From Poa pratensis (Eukaryota > Streptophyta > Magnoliopsida > Poales > Poaceae), in contig CAMZMU010000081.1 in assembly GCA_947311845.1 (NCBI GenBank), forward strand, positions 4,401,534-4,465,533: a stretch of 64,000 nt of DNA, in the 5' to 3' direction. Position numbers and translations under genes: made by a program. The notes beneath the pieces are model-generated. The model worked only from the letters and a program-made list of their open reading frames with translations. It did no database searches and had not been told where the DNA came from. This document shows, one piece after another, positions 57,701 through 64,000 of the stretch. Position 1 is the first letter of the stretch, and each line of letters opens with the position of its first letter.

Positions 57701-57838
57701 TGTCCGATGATGATGGAGCCGAGTGTCGATCGTGTGGGCGGCGGCTCGACGGCAATGCCGCGGTACGCGCAGGGTGACGGTCGGCCGGCCGCCTCCCATC
57801 GTCGGCGGCTCCGGCGGAAAACCTCTACGCCCCAACGG
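57700..57838 (+). other. Possible first exon of the plus-strand locus
   Basis: An open frame from MMMEPSVDRV (57708) runs to a donor-like AACG|GTAACG at 57839. Basic and Arg-rich (RRRLRRK), compatible with an organellar targeting peptide, but not homologous to a known L4 N-terminus as far as I can judge. Confidence 0.3.
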
Positions 57839-58789
57839 TAACGCGTCTTTCCTCCCGTTTCACTCGCATGAACCCTAGAAACATCAGTTTAGAATCTAGA
57901 TGCATATGCGTTGCTTACCATTGTTGATCTCGGGTGGTTAAATTGTTAGTGAATCCCCGCGCTATACTGCGATCTATTTGCTGCCATTTGTTAGCGATCT
58001 GAGGGATTCTCGGAGATTTCATTTCACTTTATGCAGTAACGAGTTGCGTATCACACTGTATCGAATCTGCTTCCTTAAACTGAAATACTGACAACTCCGG
58101 TGGCGACCGACCTCAGACTATGTCGTTCCAATTCGTGATGGAGACCTGTGCCGTTCATGTGGGCGGCGGGTTGGCGTGACGGATAACTCCAGTGGTGACT
58201 TATTTCGCACTATGTCGTTCCAATTCCTGAATGCATATCCCACGGGATGCTACACGCTGTGTGGAGCTGAGGAGACACCATCTAAGGAGTTCAGTTTGTT
58301 TGTTAGTGGCTCAATGTCGGTGAACTATTCTCATTTCTGGGGTGCTCTTTGAGATTTTTGTTTGATTTCAGAACTATTAATTGTTAAATGCTGTCGGCAT
58401 TTGGTTGAATTCGATGCCTAGTATTTCTGTTGAACGTTTGTGGTGCTTCGCATATGTCCCCTTTTGCCTATATTTCTAGTTTGAAGTAGTGCGGTGTACT
58501 CATTGCTTGCTTATTCTGTGGCATACTCCAGTGATGACTTATTTTGCTTCGTACGCCGTTCCAATTCCTGAAAGTGCATCCATGGATGCTGCACATTATG
58601 TGGAACAGAAGGGACATCTGAGGAGTTCAATTTGTTTTTTCTCACCAATGCTTGGAGAACTCGTTTTATTTCGGTGGTCTTAATTTGAGTTGTTCGATTC
58701 TTGAACTATTTGTATGCTGCGAATAGTTTGTTCATTTTTTTAAAACGGCAATCTAATAATTAAAATAGGATACCGATGACTTTCCAATT

Positions 58790-59704
58790 AAAATAGGAGG
58801 GTCAGCTTTGAGCCCTTATCTTTTTACTTTGGTGATGGATGAGGTCACAGGGGATATACAAGTAGATATCCCATGGTGTATGCTCTTTGCGGATGATGTG
58901 GTGCTAGTCGACGATAGCCGGGCGGGGGTTAATAGAAAGTTAGAGCTGTGGAGACGGACTCTAGAATCGAAAGGTTTTAGGCTTAGTAGAACTAAAACTG
59001 AGTACATGATGTGCAGTTTCAGTACTACTAGGCACGAGGAGCGAGAGGTTAGCCTTGATGGACATGTGGTACATGAGAAAGACAACTTCCGACATGCTCC
59101 AGAAGGATGGTGATATCGATGAAGATGTGAGTCATCGAATCAAAACTGGTTGGATGAAGTGGCGCCAAGCTTCTAGCGTCCTCTGTGACAGGAGAGTGCC
59201 ACAAAAGCTAAAAGGCAGGTTCTATAGGACGGCGATTCGACCTGCAATGTTGTATGGCGCAGAATGTTGGCGAACCAAGAGGCGACATGTCCAACAGTTA
59301 GGTGTAGCAGAGATGCGCATGTTCAGATGGATCTGTGGCCACACAAGAAAGGACCGGGTTCGAAATGATGAGATACGTGAGAGTTGGGGTAGCACCGATT
59401 GAAGAGAAGCTTGTCCAACATCGTCTAAGATGGTTTGGGCATATACAAGGCAGGCCTCCGGAAGCGCCGGTGCATTGCGGACGGATAAAGCGTGCTGACA
59501 ATGTTAAGAGGGGTCGTGGTAGACCAAACTTGACACGGGAGGAGTCTGTTAAGAGAGATCTGAAGGATTGGAATATCACCAAAGAACTAGCCATGGACAG
59601 GGGTGCGAGGAAGCTAGCTATCCATATGCGAGAACCATGAGTTAGTTTCGAGATCTTATGGGTTTCAACTCTAGCCTACCCAACTTGTTGGGGAATGATA
59701 TGCT

Positions 59705-59734
<30 letters not shown>
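58790..59734 (+). mobile_element. 5'-truncated RTE-type LINE with (TTG)10 tail
   Basis: Encodes the C-terminal part of an RTE-clade reverse transcriptase: SALSPYLFTLVMDEV, the catalytic box as MLFADDVVLVD, RRTLESKGFRLSRTKTEY, then in another frame MLQKDGDIDEDVSHRI, KLKGRFYRTAIRPAMLYGAE and MRMFRWICGHTRKD, and finally HRLRWFGHIQGRPPEAPV and KRGRGRPNLT. Frameshifts near 59090 and 59350 inactivate it. The 3' end is ten TTG triplets (59705-59734); RTE elements characteristically end in a simple repeat rather than poly(A). Confidence 0.9.
59705..59734 (+). repeat. (TTG)10 microsatellite, 3' end of the RTE LINE
   Basis: Ten perfect TTG units. Likely length-polymorphic. Confidence 0.9.
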
Positions 59735-59735
<1 letters not shown>

Positions 59736-60941
59736 ACAGGGCACCCCGGACAACCTGGCAACCAACACAAACACCACACACCACCGAGACGAGAAGAAAC
59801 GTCGAGGCTTTATTGCTCAATGTTTAGTTTGGATTGAAGTAGTGCAACACATTTGATTGCTTCCTTATCGTGTGGAACACTCCAGTGATGACTTATTTCA
59901 CATCATATATCGTTCCATTTCCTGAAAAGCAGCATCCCATGCTGCACATTTTGTGGAGCAGAAGGGACAACTGAGGAGTTTAGTTATTCTTCTTTTTTCT
60001 AAGTGCTTGGACAGGTCTTTTTATTTCAGTGTTCTTCGTTGAGTTGTTCGATTCTGGGAACTATTTTCATGCTACTGGCAGTTGGTTGAATTTGACACCA
60101 CAAGTGAACATGCATGGAGTTTTTAAATGATTCTCTTCTCCAGATTTCTTGTTTGAAATGGTGTGATATACCAAATCTGATTCCTCAAAGCGTGGGACGC
60201 TCCAGTGATGACTTGTTTCGCCTCATATATTGTTCCACTCCTGAAAACGCATCTATGGGATGCTGCACAGTATGTGGAGCAGAAGGGACATCTGAGGAGT
60301 TAGGTTTGTTTGTTTTCTCGCTTCGTGTCCATTTAACTCATTCTATTTTTCAGTTTAGTGATGGGAGAATTTGGTTTGATTTTTATCTTTCTTACGGCAT
60401 GAATCCACATGGAACCAATTCAAGAGGTGGCAGATAATCCAATTGTAGTATAAGTATCCTGTAGATAAAGTCCTTGTAGATGTTGCTGACAGATATGTTC
60501 AGTTATTTCTTTTTTTAATGGAAATATTCAGATTCATTTATTTTTTGTCACTTGTGAATGTTGCTTCAGTTGGATCTTATTTTTTATGTTAATTTTCTCC
60601 ATAATTGGCTTGCTTAATCTCCAAAAAAGTTGGGTCAGACTGTGTGTTGATATATGCACTAACATCTATGATGTGCTCAACCTGACGGAGCATTTGATTT
60701 CTGATATTATAGACAATTCCCAGTAATTTATTATTTATGCACCCTTGTTGTTTTGCTAGGATCCAAAGAACCGAATTTCATGTTTATAAAAAGTTCTAGC
60801 TCATTAATAATTAGCAAATAGCAATCATGTGTAATGTTCCAAAATTGATATTCAATATCTCTTTATTTATTAAGTTTCTTGGGTATGTTTTATGCCGTGT
60901 GATTCTAGTACTGCCCACTGAGTTAACTTTCTTTCCTGCAG

Positions 60942-61022
60942 ATTTTTCCAAATGTCTACTTCAATGGGTATTCTACTCTTATGGCTCCAGCAAGACAGTT
61001 TGGACACCAGACCGAGAGCTTG
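60942..61022 (+). other. Exon-like segment upstream of the L4 exons
   Basis: Acceptor CTTTCCTGCAG| and donor AGCTTG|GTATGT bound 81 bp that are open in more than one frame (e.g. YFNGYSTLMAPARQFG). I could not match it to L4, so it may belong to a different transcript or be chance. Confidence 0.3.
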
Positions 61023-61406
61023 GTATGTTTCTTGTATTCATTATGCATTTGCTGCTACCATAATGTTGTAGTGGGCGATCTGTGCAATAGTTTATTTAGT
61101 CCACAAAGATCTCTTAGTTCACTCTCTGCTCTTTGGATAAAATTTAGCTTTATTTAACCTGAACAGACTTTGCCATATTGGACTTCACTCTTTAGGTGGT
61201 ACAACTATTTCATTAATTGGTTAATGGAAAGCTATATGTTTTTTCGTTGCTGAGTTGTAAGTAATCTTAATATTTTATTACAGAGAAGTTGATCTACTGT
61301 ATAATGTGTTGTTGTATTATCCGTTACTCCAGTTTAGATTTTTAAGTTGTATCTTCCAAAATGTTTCTGATGCACCTTCAATAATAGCTTGACCGGTGTT
61401 TCACAG

Positions 61407-62695
61407 GGGACACACTCAACCAAAATTATCAGTGAAGTGAGTGGCACAGGAAGAAAACCCTATAAGCAAAAAGTAACCAAAAGAGCACATCATGGAACAT
61501 TTTGTGGTTGTCAGGTTATACCATTCTATCTTAACCGTACAACACCATATAATGTTATTGCATAGGCTTTGGAGATATCTTGTCTTGTTTGGGCTCCAAC
61601 TGAACTAAGATTCAAATTGAAACAGTTTCGAGGTGTTGCAACCATGCATGGCCCTAAACCATGAAGCCATGCATTCAAGTTGCAAAAGGAAGCATTGTCT
61701 GCTCGAACAGCTGAGGGGAAGGTATCTACTGCCTCACTAAATAAATGTGCATCTTCTTGTTGTTCTTGTTTCTAGTTAGCTCCTGCCTGTTGCCTACATA
61801 TCTATTTGTGCTACAAAATATTTTTTGTATTAAATGCTGAACCGTGGTTTGGTAGTGCACTTCAGGGCTTAAGCAATAACCGTGTCTATAGTTTGCTAGA
61901 GCCATGCAGAAATTGCTTGGCTGTTTCACAAGCTATTGATCAGCATATGTCACTGTCAGATGCCCAAGTAACTGTTTCGCTATGTCTTATGCTTTTTAGA
62001 TCCTTTCACTATATTTTACACCTTATAGATCCTTCCTGGAGTTCAGGGAGCAGGCTAACTGACTGACCTGGGTCTGTATGGATCAGAACTAGTTGAGTTT
62101 TGATCAATACTATGTGTTTGGTTGCACAGCAACCTTCAAATAGGTATACAAAAAGACCGTCCAGATTTCTCCATTGGATTTCATTCTTCAAACTTCAAAG
62201 TAAATATGGATACATGAAAAGCTTTTACTTGAGCATTTTTTTCTTATAGCTCTGCATCTTTCAGGACTTGGAAGTCCCCAGCCACAAGACGAAAGACGAA
62301 AAATATTGTGCAGTACATAAAGCAGATGGACGATCCGAAGAAGGTTTTGTTGGTGAATGGAGGCGACATTGATAAGAAGCTAAAGCCAGCTACTCAAAAT
62401 CTTCACTATGTGAATGTCATTCCTTCCGTTGTAAGCCTCTGTTAACCTCAGCAGCTGATGACGATGTTCATATTACAGTTCTCCTGGCTTATATTTTGTA
62501 GACCCAAGACGATTGTGCATTTTCTTTCGATTAACACGATTGTTCATTTGTGCTGATGTGTTACCTTATTCAAGTGCAGGGCCTCAATGTCTACAGCATC
62601 CTGCAGCATGACACGATTGTAATGACTCGAGATGCCATCAACAGCAAGAATCGTGGAGCGGATGCACACCCCTATCAGCCGCTAGCAAGCAGGGC
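61407..62695 (+). pseudogene. Intron-containing pseudogene of 50S-type ribosomal protein L4 (organellar, probably mitochondrial)
   Basis: Four exons with normal GT-AG borders: 61407-61514 ([18 protein letters not shown]), 61626-61721 (FRGVATMHGPKP, then SHAFKLQK and LSARTAEGK), 62265-62430 (DLEVPSHKTK, then NIVQYIKQMDDPKKVLL and KPATQNLHYVNV) and 62580-62695 (GLNVYSILQHDTIVMTRDA). These are the conserved core of bacterial-type ribosomal protein L4, the large-subunit exit-tunnel protein, as encoded in plant nuclei for organelles. Lesions: TGA at 62 bases after 61600 (61662-61664) after HGPKP; loss of ~10 residues after KLQK; a 7 bp duplication GACGAAA near 62293 that shifts the frame; and a small insertion near 62643 that shifts the final codons. 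Introns show it arose by DNA duplication, not retroposition. Confidence 0.85.
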
Positions 62696-62759
62696 TTCGA
62701 ATCACACACACTGCCCTTTGTTGCAGATGTGCTTACAAGCCAGTTCGCGCTAAGCTTGT

Positions 62760-63402
62760 GAAAGAAAGTAGTAGCTATGACAACATTTTTCTATCTTCTC
62801 AAAATAAAATATTAACATGAGGTAGTTGCCCTTGGGATATTAAATAAACAAAATATATTTTGGGGTTGAAAAACTTGAGATTTAATTAGTGTGATCCGCA
62901 ATTGATCGCTATTGGGTCGTTTCCTTCTGTCGATGTATCATATTGTCTGATTGAGGCATGAATGACGTTGTAAAATCATGAGCATATAAACAACATTGCA
63001 ACTTAAATTGCGATTCCATTTTCTTCTGACCTAGCTAGACAGAACAAAACTGTGTGTGAAAGTGTAAACATTTTGTTGCTTCGCTTCTGTACCTGTAATT
63101 GCCTTCTTTTTTTTCTCGTACGGAAGTTGCGGACCAATCGTGGATATGCTGCTCTAAAGAACACGACCCATCATCTGTCGACAAAGACCTATGGGCTTCG
63201 GAATCTTTCATTTATCTGCTTTGCTTTGAACTATCCTCGTATTTTGGACCTAAATGGCTCACCGCTCACGTATGCACTGGGTAGGGGGCTTGGAGGAGAG
63301 GAGAAGAAAACAGTTTGGACCAACTGAACTGTTAGCACAATGAACAAAACTATCTCTAAGCATCCAAGTGGTATATAGGCTACGGTTTAGTTGTTGAGCC
63401 GA
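62760..63402. other. Intergenic DNA, nothing recognised
   Basis: Short frames only. The 91-codon plus frame at 63052-63324 has no recognised domain. Confidence 0.4.
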
Positions 63403-63857
63403 GAGAATTACACATAACACCAATGTTTGATGCCAAATTTAAACAAAACATAGAATCAAAACATGTTTTGTAGCTGACCCCAACTTTTGGGATAATATGT
63501 TGCAACTAGCCCAAATAGATGATTTCGAGCCTTAACAATGTATCTGACATGTGGGCCCATATTATATATGTATACCATGATTATACGACAATTTTAAAAA
63601 TGCAGCATAACGGTAAAAAAAATTACGCATATAAAATATTTTTTGTATGTGCATAATTTATATTTTGTATGTACATTTCGTACGTGTGTTATCTCTATGT
63701 TCTATACAGTTATGTTTTTTATGTTCCGTATAATAATTGTGGTATACGCTATAGAAATACGGGCCATGGTTAGATAAGCTGCAAAATATGTTTTAATTTT
63801 GTGTTATGTGGAACTTTGTCACCCAAAATTGGTGTTATGTGCAATTTTCTCAGTTTA
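63403..63857. mobile_element. Fold-back MITE with ~80 bp terminal inverted repeats
   Basis: Left GAGAATTACACATAACACCA and right TGGTGTTATGTGCAATTTTC are inverted copies, and similarity continues inward for ~80 bp (AAAACATGTTTTGTAGCT versus AGCTGCAAAATATGTTTT). A GAGAAAATTGCACAT-type end suggests a Mutator-derived MITE. The target duplication is not certain. The centre is AT-rich with TATGTAC-like repeats. Confidence 0.75.
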
Positions 63858-64000
63858 GTGTGAAAGCTAAACAGTAATAATGAAGAGTAAAAGACAAAGG
63901 TGCAAAATTAACGCTGAGATCACAATTAGAGATGGAACTTTTTTCTTATTTATGTATCATCATCCATGGCAACAGTACATACACATGTGTAATGTAACCA

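Larger units (their letters stand above)
58087..60400 (+). repeat. Intronic repeat array: four to five diverged ~300 bp units, interrupted by an RTE LINE
   Basis: Units share CTCCAGTGATGACTTATTTC, GTTCCAATTCCTGAA, GGGATGCTGCACA and GGAGCAGAAGGGACATCTGA with small changes, then a GAGTTGTTCGATTCTTGAAC-type end. Copies: about 58087-58185 (partial), 58186-58310, 58468-58730, 59815-60080 and 60140-60400. The RTE insertion lies between the third and fourth. Confidence 0.75.

Noticed and set aside
1..64000. CRISPR arrays, bacterial operons, tRNA or rRNA genes, centromeric or telomeric satellites
   Set aside because: None seen. Sequences like TGGTATCAGAGC are retrotransposon primer-binding sites, not tRNA genes.
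1..64000. CACTA transposons
   Set aside because: No paired CACTA...TAGTG termini were found. Isolated CACTA pentamers are expected by chance.

Overview
The window is nuclear DNA of a large-genome grass, most likely a Triticeae species (wheat, goatgrass or barley group). This rests on nested LTR retrotransposons including one with ~5.3 kb LTRs, many Stowaway MITEs with CTCCCTCCGT-type ends, grass-type Helitrons, 5'-truncated LINE tails, and sparse intron-containing plant genes. I see no bacterial, organellar or CRISPR-like features. Species identity is inference.

Layout. 1-7163: a minus-strand Ty3/gypsy element entering from beyond the left edge. It has a 516 bp LTR, gag and protease remnants, no visible reverse transcriptase or integrase, and a multi-exon gene on the opposite strand. 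It is inserted in the left LTR of a second minus-strand element (7164-17824), a LARD-like element with a 5323 bp right LTR and only 2.1 kb of non-coding interior. 17.8-34.9 kb is a patchwork of small elements: Stowaway MITEs (one split by a LINE tail), Helitron ends, a polyadenylated retro-insertion with an 11 bp target duplication, a decayed Mutator transposase carrying a LINE piece, two hAT MITEs with exact 8 bp duplications, and very short LINE-tail insertions with 16-17 bp duplications.

35.4-37.0 kb holds the one apparently intact gene, an EPIDERMAL PATTERNING FACTOR-like (EPFL) secreted cysteine-rich peptide gene with two exons on the minus strand. 37.4-42.0 kb returns to MITEs, LINE tails, a fold-back element and a Helitron. 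42.1-47.1 kb is a complete but mutated Ty1/copia element with 142 bp LTRs and the 5 bp duplication AGGGA. 50.2-52.2 kb is a second Helitron of the same family, on the minus strand.

53.4-62.8 kb is gene-derived. It contains an unidentified exon-like segment, a tandem duplication, an F-box gene (minus strand) split by a 591 bp hAT element with an exact 8 bp duplication, and, divergent from it, an intron-containing pseudogene of ribosomal protein L4 (organellar type). The L4 locus carries repeated ~300 bp intronic units and a truncated RTE-type LINE ending in (TTG)10. The last kilobase contains a fold-back MITE.

The genes do not form a pathway. I found no convincing novel molecular system. The most informative observations are the frame-preserving hAT split of the F-box gene, the micro LINE-tail insertions with full-length target duplications, the paired Helitrons sharing a GC-rich segment, and the antisense gene inside the gypsy element.
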